From Arthrobacter sp. PAMC25284 (GTDB taxonomy: Bacteria > Actinomycetota > Actinomycetes > Actinomycetales > Micrococcaceae), in assembly GCF_019443425.1 (NCBI RefSeq), contig NZ_CP080382.1, forward strand, positions 2,976,001 through 3,040,000: a stretch of 64,000 nt of DNA, in the 5' to 3' direction. The notes beneath the pieces are model-generated. The model worked only from the letters and a program-made list of their open reading frames with translations, was not told the origin of the DNA and did no database searches. A program made the position numbers and the translations under genes. Below, in pieces: positions 8,728 through 17,471 of this stretch. Position 1 is the stretch's first letter, and every line of letters starts with the position of its first letter.

Positions 8728-8853
8728 TCAATCGGTCTCAGGTCCGGTGCAGTAGAAGCACTCCCCGGCCTCGAGGCTTGAGTCGCAAATCTTTTCTATG
8801 AGGGTGGATCCCCCGGCGTTGGTTCGGGCCACACTCAGGGTTGGGGTTTTCAT
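8728..8853 (-). CDS. Possible 41-residue peptide with three cysteines
   Basis: A short frame beginning MKTPTLSVARTNAGG and ending with cysteines in KICDSSLEAGECFYCTGPETD (C27, C36, C39 of 41). It lies 87 bp after DUF5134 on the same strand and is followed at once by a terminator, which argues that it is transcribed as the last element of the operon. A purine-rich AGGGAAGAAAG precedes the ATG at slightly long spacing. The frame can be extended to an ATG at 8925, but without a better ribosome site. I recognise no family and see no maturase nearby, so function is unknown. The cysteines would suit metal binding, but that is a guess. Confidence 0.4.
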   Translation of the reverse strand: MKTPTLSVARTNAGGSTLIEKICDSSLEAGECFYCTGPETD

Positions 8854-8939
8854 GACGGCCACTTTCTTCCCTGGGGGCGAACCAGTCGCCAGCTTAAATT
8901 CCGTGTTTGTCGAACGCAGCATCATAAGGTGGACACCTG

Positions 8940-9605
8940 CTATGACATGGTGGCAAACATCACGGCCATAGCGGCAGCGCCAACGGCTTCGAGCCCGTGT
9001 TCGGCGCGGACGGAGAGTCTTGGAGCGGCTGCGCCGCCGAGAGTGGTTTGCGTAGCCCGGGAACGCAGCAGAAGGATCATAAAGATCGCCGCCGCAGCTC
9101 CAAATAATACTGTCAGCAGGATCGCGAGGCCGGGTAAGCGGTCAAATGTTGCTGCAGCCGTGACTTGGTCTGCCGCTGCCATCGTATGGTGGGCGTGCGC
9201 CATCGACATTCCGCCTGCCGGAACGATTTCTTGGCCGGCGGTAGCCATTTGACCCATCATTACGAGCATGAGAGCAGCGCCGGCCATGGTGAGGCTGTGG
9301 TAAACGCATTTTAGACGGCTCTGGTTACCGGCGCAGAGTCTCTTGAATTCCGGCCGGGCGACCGCCTGAATGACAAACCACAGCGTGGCGCCGGCGAGGA
9401 CTGCGATCTGAGCCAGCAGGGTCGAGGGCGCGAGGTTCCACACCATCGCCGCCATCAGGACATTCATGAGGGCATGGAGGCTTTTGTTAATCCGGTCCGT
9501 GAGCTGGTGAGACCTTGTCGCCTGCAGGAAGTGATAACTTCCGCTCAGGAGCAGGACGACCGTGAGCGTCCAGGTAATGCCGGGGTTGTCGAACACACGG
9601 ATCAC
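8940..9605 (-). CDS. DUF5134 membrane protein, copy 1
   Basis: A 221-residue integral membrane protein with about five hydrophobic segments. Conserved with the second DUF5134 protein of the window (31959) are the helix pattern HALMxxxMxxMVW (near residue 44) and the YHxxM motif (near residue 102). A Met/His-rich loop GGMSMAHAHHTM lies near residues 131-142. Such Met/His arrays are typical of copper-handling membrane proteins. It lies 122 bp after the copper amine oxidase on the same strand, past a hairpin. A role in copper supply to the oxidase is inferred from residues and context; the family has no proven function that I know of. Confidence 0.75.
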   Translation of the reverse strand: MIRVFDNPGITWTLTVVLLLSGSYHFLQATRSHQLTDRINKSLHALMNVLMAAMVWNLAPSTLLAQIAVLAGATLWFVIQAVARPEFKRLCAGNQSRLKCVYHSLTMAGAALMLVMMGQMATAGQEIVPAGGMSMAHAHHTMAAADQVTAAATFDRLPGLAILLTVLFGAAAAIFMILLLRSRATQTTLGGAAAPRLSVRAEHGLEAVGAAAMAVMFATMS

Positions 9606-9638
9606 GCTCTCACTTCTGGCTTTGGGTTGGATATGGGT

Positions 9639-9677
9639 GCGGTCCCCGATGCTGCTGACGGCAGCATCGGGGACCGC
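9639..9677. terminator. Hairpin between amine oxidase copy 1 and DUF5134
   Basis: A perfect 17-bp inverted repeat (arm GCGGTCCCCGATGCTGC) with a 5-base loop. It lies 51 bp after the oxidase stop and probably reduces readthrough into the DUF5134 gene. No T-run follows on the minus strand. Confidence 0.7.
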
Positions 9678-9727
9678 CTGGTTAGGGCTGGTTGTTTTTC
9701 AGCCCTATTGTCATTGTCCGGTCAGGG

Positions 9728-11671
9728 TTACTTGTCGGTTCCGGTGCAGCACTGTGTGGTGTTGGTGGTGGGTGTGGTGTCGTTGCTGGGGAGGTTGAGG
9801 GTGGGGTTTTGGTTGAAGAAGCCGTGGGGTTCGAGCATGAAGCCGATGTTCTGGCGGGGCATGACGGGCCAGTCTTCGAGGCGGACGACGTGGTGCATGC
9901 CGAAGGTGTACCAGACGACGAGGTCTTCATCGACGATGTTCCGGTCTGCTTGGGTCCAGATGTGCAGGCCGTCATCGGCGCCGGTGGACTGGTTCGGGAA
10001 TTCCCCGGCTGCGAAGCGTTCGGTGCGGTCGTAGGCGGTGACCCAGAGGTTTTTCCGGGCGAATGGTGCGCGCTGGCTGACGAAGGATTCGTCGCCGGCG
10101 GCGAGGGTGATGGCGTTGGTGGGGATGAGGCGGTAGGCGACGGGTTCGTCCACGATGTTCTTGCTGTCGTGGTTGACGACTTTCCAGAAGCGGTGTTTGG
10201 AGCTGTCTGCCTTGCGGATGGCTGCTTGTTCGGTTTCGAGGAGCCGGTCCACTGCCTTGAAGGCGGTGTGGGTGGGGTTGTCTTCGGGGATTTCCATGTC
10301 GACTTCGTAGACGGAGTTCTTCGGGCCGTCGAGTTCGAAGTCCATCCGGACGTTGAACATGTGCTGGTGGATGGGTCCGTAGAGTCCGTCGTTGTTCAGT
10401 GCCTGGCCGTACGGGGTTTTCTCGCCGGGGTGCTGGGCTGCGGTGGAGAGGATGCCGGTGGCCTTGACGAGGAACTCGATGCTGCCGTCCAGGAACAGGT
10501 GCCAGTAGAAGGCGTATTCGTAGTTCGCGACGGTGGCGATGAAGGAGATCACGAGTTTGCGGCTGCGTCGGGTTTCGGCGGTGCCTTCGCGGAAATCGAA
10601 GTGCTTCCAGAGGATGGAATCGTCTTCTTCGTGCATGCAGATCGCGTTTTCGATCGTCCACGGGTTGCCGTGGCTGTCCACGCTGTGGCCGTCGAAGTAC
10701 TTGATCTCGCCGAGGCAGTCGCAGCCGAGTGTGAGGGAGTTGGCCATGTTGCCGATGTTGTATTCGCCGGAGTCGAAGGCGTTCTTTTTGGCCTGGACGG
10801 GGGCCGGGTCACCGTAGGGGACGACCATTTCGGACAGGGAGGCGCGGTTGATGACCGGACGCTCCACGCCCTGGTCGCGGAACTTCAGCTGGTGCAGGAC
10901 CAGGCCTTCGCGGGGGGTGAAACCGACCCGGAAGGACCAGTCGGCCCACTGGACGTGGTTTCCGGTGACCTGGAAGGAAGCACCTTCGGGCTGGGTGATG
11001 GAGATGGGTTTGAGGTCGGTGCGGGCCGGGCCGACGTACTCGGGCAGGTAGTTACCGGAGGCGCTGGGGACCGGGATGGACTCGTTGTCCTCGACCTTGA
11101 CGACCTTGCCGGAGCTGAGGTCGTAGAAGACGACGAAGTTCTCGATCGGGTGGGCATAGGGGCTGTCGGTAGGGTTCTCGCGGACGAAGACCAGGGCGCG
11201 CATCAGGCGCTGGCCCTGGGCGTCTTCGCCGAAGTAACCCACGGACCACGGTTCGAAGCAGACCAGCCCAAGATCGGTCAGGCCGCGGGCGGCGAGGGCC
11301 TTGATGACGTCCGGGTCTTGCCGGCAGGCTTCCTCGCACTCGGCGAACTCATCGAGCATGAACGGCGGCTGAACGCCGGTCGCCAGCTGCGTCCAGCCCG
11401 TGACGATCCCGGCATCAAGGTTAACGATGGCTTCGTAGGCGTTTCCCGTGCCGCGGTCGATCAGGACCGAGTCGGCTTCGCGTTCGGTTTCGCTGCCTTC
11501 ACGCAGGGCCACCTTGGACGGCTCACGCAACTCAACACTGATGAAGCGGAACGTCTCCGCCGCGGCCTGGCCCTCCTTCAAAATCCCGACCGCACGGGAA
11601 ATCTCGGCCCGGGACAGCGGATCCAGAGGATGCGCCCCTACAACGGTTTCGATATCAGTTTCGATAGACAT
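9728..11671 (-). CDS. maoI: Copper/topaquinone primary-amine (methylamine) oxidase, copy 1
   Basis: A 647-residue amine oxidase: RCH2NH2 + O2 + H2O gives aldehyde, NH3 and H2O2; from methylamine the product is formaldehyde. The topaquinone precursor is Y384 in the motif NYEY (383-386), the catalytic base is D300 (AFDSGEYNIG), and copper ligands include H435 and H437 (PIHQHMFN). These positions run in register with Arthrobacter globiformis amine oxidase. There is no signal peptide. The ribosome site is AAGGAGCAACC. It lies 113 bp after the heme demethylase gene and so sits in the dimethylamine operon, oxidising its product. 1933 bp are identical to copy 2 at 34570-36502, with identity ending at the start codon and in the last codons. 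Arthrobacter strain P1 has such a pair, maoI/maoII; which copy is which is arbitrary here. Confidence 0.95.
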   Translation of the reverse strand: MSIETDIETVVGAHPLDPLSRAEISRAVGILKEGQAAAETFRFISVELREPSKVALREGSETEREADSVLIDRGTGNAYEAIVNLDAGIVTGWTQLATGVQPPFMLDEFAECEEACRQDPDVIKALAARGLTDLGLVCFEPWSVGYFGEDAQGQRLMRALVFVRENPTDSPYAHPIENFVVFYDLSSGKVVKVEDNESIPVPSASGNYLPEYVGPARTDLKPISITQPEGASFQVTGNHVQWADWSFRVGFTPREGLVLHQLKFRDQGVERPVINRASLSEMVVPYGDPAPVQAKKNAFDSGEYNIGNMANSLTLGCDCLGEIKYFDGHSVDSHGNPWTIENAICMHEEDDSILWKHFDFREGTAETRRSRKLVISFIATVANYEYAFYWHLFLDGSIEFLVKATGILSTAAQHPGEKTPYGQALNNDGLYGPIHQHMFNVRMDFELDGPKNSVYEVDMEIPEDNPTHTAFKAVDRLLETEQAAIRKADSSKHRFWKVVNHDSKNIVDEPVAYRLIPTNAITLAAGDESFVSQRAPFARKNLWVTAYDRTERFAAGEFPNQSTGADDGLHIWTQADRNIVDEDLVVWYTFGMHHVVRLEDWPVMPRQNIGFMLEPHGFFNQNPTLNLPSNDTTPTTNTTQCCTGTDK

Positions 11672-11784
11672 GGTTGCTCCTTAGTTGATGCTTTGTTCAA
11701 AATGAGGATCCCTGCGCCCTGGCAACCGACGTGCTACGAGAGATGAGTCGGGGCCAGGAGCGGGTGGAACGAGGGCTGCGCTGA

Positions 11785-12787
11785 TTAGCCGGCCAGCAAC
11801 CAATCAGATGCAGTTTTGCGGTAGCGGCTGATGCCTTTGTACTCAGCCATGTCCTCCGGGAGTTCGGCCAGCACACGGCCCATGCGTTCACGCCAGACGG
11901 GTACCCGGGCGATGTCCGAGAGCGGCAGAAGATAGGTCCGGACCAGGAACAGAATTGCCCCCGAATGGGGAAGGCGGATCAAATGCTGAACTTCCACCCG
12001 CAGGTGGACCCTGTCCGGCAAGGCCGGGTCTTCTGCTATGGTGCCGCGGTCCTGGGCCCAGTTAGGGTAGGTTTCGGTCGAGGTGTCCAGTCGCCTGTCG
12101 ATGGTCATCGTCCAGTTGGTCCTGCGGTATTTTTCCCCGGGCTGGAGGCGCATGAGGAATTGCTCGGCCCGGGACACGATCTGTTCTTCCTTCACCCGTG
12201 GGACGGGGCCATGGATTTCGTGGAATTTCATGCCGACGTCGAATTTGAGGGACCAGTCTGCAGCAAATGTGACCAGGGCCTGCATCGAGCCAGAGCGCGT
12301 CTTCGCGCTGGTCAAGAAAAACCATGTCGTCTTGGATCTGGCTGCCCAGGAACCGCAACGGACCCATGGGCAGCGAACTGTCGTCCCCGATGGTGAACTC
12401 CACGTCCAGGTTCTGCAAAGTGTTCTGCCAGCGGCAGTTGTTTCCTTCCCGGCGGAAGGACATCGTGCCCGGGTTTTCCTCCGCCATGGCGGGCAGCAGA
12501 GTGGCGATGGCGTCCCATACGGCAGGGCGCATGTGGGGGAGGACCTGCAGGCGTGAGGGATCCCTGTCCAGCACCCCCTCGCGTTCCTTCACGTCCGGAA
12601 GGTAGTACTCGTCGATGTCCAGCAACCGGTCGCCCCACGCGCCGGCTTCTGTCGTCACAGTTTTGCCAGCCGGTTCGACGTTGGCGCTGTAGCGGTAGCT
12701 GTCACCGGAATAGGGAAAGGGAAACCCTCTGATCCGTTCCGGGAGGACGGCGGTGTCAGGATCTTTGTGGATGGTAGTAATACTCAA
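11785..12787 (-). pseudogene. Heme-dependent oxidative N-demethylase alpha subunit (DUF3445), frameshifted
   Basis: This would be the catalytic heme/PAS-fold subunit of dimethylamine monooxygenase, which turns dimethylamine into methylamine and formaldehyde. The first part carries IRGFPFPYSGDSYRYSANVEP and FLGSQIQDDMVFLDQREDALWL. The second part, in another frame, carries LVTFAADWSLKFDVGMKFHEIHGPVP and continues to TASDWLLAG. Removing one base from the GGG run at 12276-12278 joins both into about 333 residues, the family length. The probable start is a TTG overlapping the stop of the reductase gene (TTGA). As written the protein breaks in the middle and would be inactive. Three genes of this operon show the same kind of defect, so a sequencing error is a serious alternative. 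Confidence 0.8.
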
Positions 12788-13762
12788 AGGTCCAACTCCA
12801 ATTCTTGGTCTTGGCTGCGTGAAACGCAGCACATCATGGTGGTGTTCGCGGCCTTTTCCTGGTCGGACAGGTACAGATCCCGGTGCAGAGGCGCCCCTCG
12901 CAGTACTGACAGGGAGCATTCTCCGCAGATGCCTTTGCGGCACATGTTGGGGATGCTTTTTCCTGCTTTTTCGAGGGTCTCCAGCAACGAAACGCCAGCC
13001 GGAACTTCCAATTTGATGCCGCTGCGAGCCAGGTTCACCGAGAATGGTTGGCCCTCGTCCAGGTCAGCTGCGCCAAAGGCTTCTGAATGCAGCAGGCCCT
13101 TTGGCCAGCCAAGATCCCGGGGCCTGCTCGAGGACTGAGTCCATGAAGGCAGTCGGACCGCAGACGTAGAGGTGAGTTCCCAGTTTCTGGGTTGTGAGCT
13201 TTTCGGTCAGAACCTTCTGGAAACCGACCCGATCAGAACATTCCGTCAGCCCCGGTCCCAGCAGTTCCCTCGCTTCGGCCACGTGTGCCCCTGCCCCGGG
13301 CCGGTGGACGTAGATCAGGGAGGCTTCCGCTCCCCATTCGGCAGCGTACCTGGCGTGCGAAAGCACCGGCGTGATCCCGATTCCTGCGGCAACAAGCAGA
13401 TGATGCGTAGCTGTTGCCGCAGGAGCGAAGGCACTGCGGGGACGCGAAACATGAACACGGTCACCGACAGCGAGTCGATGCATGGCCTGCGAGCCGCCAG
13501 CGCCGTCTTCGATCTGGAGGACCGAGATAGTGTATTCGGATGGGGCGCTCCCTGAACCAGTGAGCGAATAGGCGTTGGCCCCGTCCCCGTACTGGACCAC
13601 GAGGTGGCTCCCCGGGACATAAGAAGGCAGCGGTTCCCCGGACGGATCACCAAACGTGATGCTGACAATTGAGTCCGTCTGAGCACTGACGTTTGTCACC
13701 TCCAGCCGGAGGCCACCTTCCACCGCCGGGTGGACATTGGTCTGGAGCGCCATTGCGGTCAT
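12784..13762 (-). pseudogene. Flavin/NAD(P)/2Fe-2S oxidoreductase of the demethylase, frameshifted
   Basis: A phthalate dioxygenase reductase-type protein supplying electrons to the heme subunit. Order: flavin-binding domain (AYSLTGSG near residue 70), nucleotide domain (GIGITPVLS near residue 130), then a plant-type ferredoxin domain with CRKGICGEC and a fourth Cys in MMCCVS. The ferredoxin part is in another frame; removing one base from the CCC run at 13097-13099 links SWLAKG to LLHSEAFGAADLDEGQPF and gives about 325 residues, normal for the family. The ribosome site GAGGAGG precedes ATG 13762, which overlaps the stop of the upstream gene (ATGA). As written, the protein would lack its iron-sulfur domain. 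Confidence 0.82.
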
Positions 13763-14244
13763 GCTGCCTCCTCGGCATGGGCTGAGAATCCCAGGTACCC
13801 GCCAAGACGGCGGGAAAAGTGGTCAGTGATGGCCAGGGTGGTGGCGCATCCCTGACAGTCCACCTCTGCGCCGGGCGCCTGTACGGTTGTGGTCGCGGTG
13901 CGGCAGTGTCCGCAGAAAACAACACGGGGTCCGACGTCGTCACACAGGAGGGTTATCTCCTCTTCCAGCAGCCCACATTCCGCGGCGGCGGCTGCGGCTG
14001 CATGGATGTCCGCCGGGGGACCGGCGAGTACGAGACGGACCCCGACGCATGAACGTCCGAGCTCAGATCTCAGGTCCGAGAGGGTTCCCGGGTTTGCAGA
14101 TGCGAAACAGAGATCATGCCTGGGCCGGCCACCCGTGTTGTGATTCGCGAGGGCATCTGTTGCGCCAATTGACACACAGATGACGCCTCGGAAACCGGGT
14201 TCGCAGCCGGCGCCTGTTGCCGGCAGCATGGGTGCGGGACGCAT
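13759..14244 (-). CDS. DmmA-like subunit of dimethylamine monooxygenase
   Basis: A 161-residue protein whose C-terminal third has two cysteine pairs (CGHC and CQGC) followed by TDHFSRRLGGYLGFSAHAEEA, the signature I associate with the DmmA-like family found beside DUF3445 heme demethylases. The cysteines look suited to a metal or zinc-ribbon site. The N-terminal half is Ala-rich with a possible nucleotide- or flavin-type fold. It lies between the cupin and the reductase and overlaps the latter by 4 bp, so it is part of the same enzyme system. Naming of Dmm subunits varies between reports. The start is uncertain, since no good ribosome site precedes ATG 14244. Confidence 0.72.
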   Translation of the reverse strand: MRPAPMLPATGAGCEPGFRGVICVSIGATDALANHNTGGRPRHDLCFASANPGTLSDLRSELGRSCVGVRLVLAGPPADIHAAAAAAAECGLLEEEITLLCDDVGPRVVFCGHCRTATTTVQAPGAEVDCQGCATTLAITDHFSRRLGGYLGFSAHAEEAA

Positions 14245-14249
14245 GGGTC

Positions 14250-14628
14250 TTAGGGTGCGAAGGAGCGGTGGCCGGTGAAGAACCCCAGGGCGTAGTCCGG
14301 GGTCTCAAACTTCACGGTTGTTCCCTTGGGGAAGAACAGCACGTCGCGCTCCTTCGCGCGCGTCACCTCTCCTGTTGTCTGGTCTGTGAGGATGAATTCA
14401 CCCTGGACGACGACCTTCATTTCGTCGTAGGTGTACGTGTACACCAGGGGTTCGGAGGCCTTGAGTTCGAAGAAGCCGGCGCTCATGACCGACCCGTCAG
14501 GGTTGGAGAGGGAGTCGCCGATGGCGGCATCACAGCCGGGTTCGTTCATCGACGGCAGCCCGATGTAGCCGTTCTCGACCTTGTAGATGGATCCGGCCCT
14601 TGCTGATTGTTCCTGTGAGAGTTTCCAT
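14250..14628 (-). pseudogene. EutQ-like cupin at the head of the dimethylamine operon, frameshifted
   Basis: The body of the protein (IYKVENGYIGLPSMNE, FELKASEPLVYTYTYDEMK, VVQGEFILTD, RDVLFFPKGT) is a single cupin barrel of the EutQ/DUF861 type. The in-frame ATG at 14657 has no good ribosome site, whereas the ATG at 14628 follows AGGAGAAATC at ideal spacing and starts METLTGTISK in another frame. Removing one base from the CCC run at 14597-14599 joins them into a protein of about 125 residues. The role in the demethylase system is unknown. It is the first gene after the CRP-like promoter region. An alternative is that translation really starts at 14657 and there is no frameshift. Confidence 0.65.
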
Positions 14629-14792
14629 GATTTCTCCTGTGAATAGAGTCGCGACAAATTTGTCGGAATCGTTCGTCTCTGGTGGATTTGGGACTTCGCT
14701 GGTCATCTCAGGAACCTGGTTGGGGCTCCGGGAGGGATGGTCTGCACACCCGACATCCTCTAATTTGGTGAGGATCAACCGAGTCCTGCGGG

Positions 14793-14808
14793 TGTGATGC
14801 TAGTCACT
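14793..14808. promoter_or_regulatory. CRP/GlxR-like site upstream of the dimethylamine operon
   Basis: TGTGATGCTAGTCACT matches the TGTGA-N6-TCACA consensus of the CRP family except for the last base. It lies 165 bp upstream of the cupin start. The surrounding 90 bp resemble the region around the site at 36673 upstream of amine oxidase copy 2. Confidence 0.6.
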
Positions 14809-15270
14809 TGTTTTCGTCCCATACGTAAAGCTACGCCATCTAATTCATCTAGTCCAGTCTTTTTTACGATCATTCTGGAGGAAGTTGAAAGTTAATTTTT
14901 ACTACTGCAGCAAGACGGCCCATCGGAGGGAAAGCAGCTGACGGGAGCCGGCCCGCGCTGCGGGAGCCGGCCCGCGCTGCGGCGGCCGGCTGCCGATTCT
15001 GTTTGTCGGTTGTTCCGCCCGGCCATGTGCGCCATGTGCGCCTTGGGCGCCGGGACCGGGACGGGGACGGTGAATTGCATGCCCAAGGAGGCCAGGGAGG
15101 CCGGGGAGGCCGGGGGGTACAGGAAAGCCCACAGGCGGCCACCATCATGAGAGCCGCGGGCTAGCTCAAGGTCACGCACGCAACCGGGTAGCGCCGAGAG
15201 CCAGGCACACAAGGCCAACGAAATGCGTACGGTGGAACAAGCACGGGCCCATAGATGCCCGGGCGCAGAG
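14809..15270. other. Unassigned stretch with a permease remnant and GC-rich repeats
   Basis: Bases 14820-14860 continue the promoter homology with the amine oxidase 2/permease divergon. Near 14920, GGCCCATCGGAGGGAAAG resembles the 5' coding region of the permease at 36900 (residues GPSEGK), so a divergent permease was probably lost here. The remainder to 15270 is very GC-rich and repetitive and has no convincing gene on either strand. It ends in a plus-strand terminator. Confidence 0.5.
14942..14979. repeat. Two tandem copies of a 19-bp GC-rich unit
   Basis: The unit CGGGAGCCGGCCCGCGCTG is repeated twice without a gap. It is probably slipped-strand expansion in non-coding DNA. Confidence 0.85.
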
Positions 15271-15315
15271 ACAGGAAGGCAGACCGATCCTTGACCGGTC
15301 TGCCTTCCTGTTTTT
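15271..15315 (+). terminator. Strong terminator oriented to the plus strand
   Basis: The arms CAGGAAGGCAGACC and GGTCTGCCTTCCTG are followed by TTTTT. No protein gene on the plus strand ends here, so it may end an RNA transcribed from the GC-rich region to its left, or serve as a relic of a lost gene. Confidence 0.75.
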
Positions 15316-15444
15316 GAGAGATTGCATCATTACGGGTACAAGCTGAACGTCCGCTTCAGCGTCAGCAGTACCCGAATCGACTGCGGCGTGTTCTTCCAGC
15401 GCACCTGTGCAGTGCCGGTACGCAGGTGCCGGTTCCGTCCCCGA

Positions 15445-16923
15445 TCACGCAGAAGCATCTACCAGATCTGCATCGTCGTGATCTGCAGGACGGGCAGCGG
15501 CTGCTTTGGAGTTGAAACGACGCGTTTCATGCTGGGAATACAACCAGATGGGTATGTAAAGCGACAATACGAAGAATCCCACCCAGGTTGAGGTCCAGCC
15601 GATTTCCAGGCTGTTCAGGTAGACCACGCCGACCAGACACAGGGGCACATTGAACAGGCCAAAGGTCATGGCGACATTCTTCCAACCCTTGGGCGCCTTG
15701 AAGGGTCGCTCCAGATCAGCAAAGGCCGGGTGTTTTTTAGCTCTCACATAGGCGAACAGGCTGATGCCGTTGGCGCAGGTGTAGCCAATCGCCGAGGCCG
15801 CAAGAATTGCCGCGGCGTTTCCCATGGAAATCAGCACCAGGTTGAAGAGTCCGATGACCACCATGGCAACAAACGGAGTTCCCTGGCGATTCGTTTTGCC
15901 GAAGATTCTGGGAAGATTGCCTTCCGTTGCCATGGAGTGCATGGCGCGGGATGAACCCAGATATGCCGTTTGGATGATCAATATCATGGCGAAGATCAAC
16001 ATGATGATCGTGATCATGGAACCGGCTTCGCCAAAGACAGCCTGGGCGACCGGGATCAGGGGCGACACAGGCTCGGCCATTACACCGTCGACGCCAAGAA
16101 CACCGATGACGGCAGATTGCACCAGTATGTACAGGACGAAGCAGATGATGCCGCAGGCAAACAGTGCTTTGGGGACATCTTTGGACGGGTTTTTGTATTC
16201 AGGGCCGTAGATGGCCGCCGTTTCCCAGGCACAGGCACTCCACTGTGCGATTGCAAAGACACCAAAGAGAATCAGAATATGGTGCATATCCCAGGCCCAG
16301 TCGGTCGGCCACCAGCTGTCGGTGATGTTGGCCAGCTGGACGTGTCCGGTAGCAAAAGGCGCCACGGCCAGGATGACCAGCGGTATCAGAGAAACGGCCG
16401 CCAGGATGTAACCCAGGATGGCGCCGTCCTTGAGGCCGAACCAGTTCACCACGAACAATCCGGTGAAAATTACCAGACCTGAGATCAATGAGAGCTGATA
16501 CTCGGTAAAGGTCTCGCCCAGCGCCGGAAAGAGCCCGTGCAGGTAACCGCCGACCATGATGGCGAAGATCGCCAGAATTGGGCTCCAGCCAAACCAGTAG
16601 CTCCAGGCGGTGAAGCCGCCGATCAGCTTGCCCTTGTCGTACTTGCCCTTGTAGTTTTCGGTGCGGAATACATGCTGCGCGAAACCCGGCAGACCAGAGG
16701 CCTTCGGAAAGGTGGTGGCCATTTCAGCATACGCGGTGCTCTGCATGAAACCCTGAATAACCGAGAATCCCCAGATAAGAATTGCTGCGGCAGATACATA
16801 CATCGGTAGATAGCCCAAAGAGGGCAGAATCAGCAAGGGCACACCCAGCGCAATGGCCATGCCCTGCTTCCAGTTGATCGACCTTTTCAGGTTATCGTCT
16901 CCGGTCGAACGGTCTTCACTCAT
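15445..16923 (-). CDS. APC-superfamily permease, probably for an amine or amino acid
   Basis: A 492-residue transporter with about 12 membrane segments. It starts MSEDRSTGDDNLKRSINWKQGMAIALGVPLLI and keeps APC features such as GFSVIQGFMQSTAYAEMATTFPKASG. Base composition is visibly lower in G+C than the neighbours, and AT-ending codons are frequent, which suggests acquisition from another lineage. Position between the dimethylamine operon and the C1 genes suggests uptake of a methylated amine, but the substrate cannot be read from sequence. The gene is complete. The start ATG has GGGAGATTG upstream. Confidence 0.8.
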   Translation of the reverse strand: MSEDRSTGDDNLKRSINWKQGMAIALGVPLLILPSLGYLPMYVSAAAILIWGFSVIQGFMQSTAYAEMATTFPKASGLPGFAQHVFRTENYKGKYDKGKLIGGFTAWSYWFGWSPILAIFAIMVGGYLHGLFPALGETFTEYQLSLISGLVIFTGLFVVNWFGLKDGAILGYILAAVSLIPLVILAVAPFATGHVQLANITDSWWPTDWAWDMHHILILFGVFAIAQWSACAWETAAIYGPEYKNPSKDVPKALFACGIICFVLYILVQSAVIGVLGVDGVMAEPVSPLIPVAQAVFGEAGSMITIIMLIFAMILIIQTAYLGSSRAMHSMATEGNLPRIFGKTNRQGTPFVAMVVIGLFNLVLISMGNAAAILAASAIGYTCANGISLFAYVRAKKHPAFADLERPFKAPKGWKNVAMTFGLFNVPLCLVGVVYLNSLEIGWTSTWVGFFVLSLYIPIWLYSQHETRRFNSKAAAARPADHDDADLVDASA

Positions 16924-17288
16924 AACAATCTCCCTTGAAAATTTAGAGTCGTCTGATTCTTTTAGTTGTGAAGCTAGCTTCTTGAATCTCTAAAGTTGCG
17001 ATGCAGACCACCACAACACTCCTGCCGGCAGTGATAGCGGTGTGACTTGCCCGCTCAAGAGCGATTGCCTGAAGCCAAGGTCGCTGAGGCCGCTCGAATC
17101 CTCTTTGTTTGAGGTGAGACATGCCGGGAGTTGGCGGTGTAATCCGGATGGCTTGTTAGCCGCCGATTGCGCCGTCGGGGTCGATCTGGCGGTGGACCAG
17201 GTCGAAGGTGTGTCGTATGCGGGGGAAGTGCTTCTTCATCCGGTCCGCCATCCAATGTAGGATCCGGGACCGATCCCGAGGCTCATCC
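16924..17288. other. Intergenic region upstream of the permease
   Basis: It contains the permease leader and, on the minus strand at about 17158-17260, a short frame WMADRMKKHFPRIRHTFDLV with a stop after GAIGG. The latter looks like the tail of a lost gene of unknown family. No intact gene is seen. Confidence 0.4.
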
Positions 17289-17304
17289 TGTGAAACAGAT
17301 CACT
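17289..17304. promoter_or_regulatory. CRP/GlxR-like site between permease and cupin genes
   Basis: TGTGAAACAGATCACT fits TGTGA-N6-TCACA except for the last base. It is 366 bp from the permease start (minus strand) and about 400 bp from the cupin start (plus strand). Confidence 0.5.
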
Positions 17305-17471
17305 TTAGAGATTACAACCTTAAAGCTCTAGTGCGATAGCTTTTACCCTTGACAGTTTTGCTACGTTGTTGACTTCTTGCCACAAGTGCAGTCATCCGCC
17401 AGCCTTGCGAGGGGGCGAAGGTAGTGGGCTCGCTCATTCAGCCAGCGTACGGGACGAGCCGCGTCAGAAGC

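Noticed and set aside
9692..11746. A 684-residue open frame on the plus strand opposite amine oxidase copy 1 (and its twin at 34640-36568)
   Set aside because: It is the antisense shadow of a strongly coding gene in high-GC DNA; the composition (Val, Gly, Asp-rich) is typical of such shadows and no domain is recognisable.
14902..15132. Collagen-like Gly-Pro-rich short frames on the minus strand
   Set aside because: They arise from GC-rich repeats; no ribosome site, no conservation argument, and several frames are open at once.
14880..15315. RNase P RNA, tmRNA or SRP RNA as explanation of the orphan terminator
   Set aside because: None of the conserved core words of these RNAs are present.
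17158..17260. Short frame WMADRMKKHFPRIRHTFDLV on the minus strand as a gene
   Set aside because: No start codon with a ribosome site and too short; noted only as a possible tail of a lost gene.
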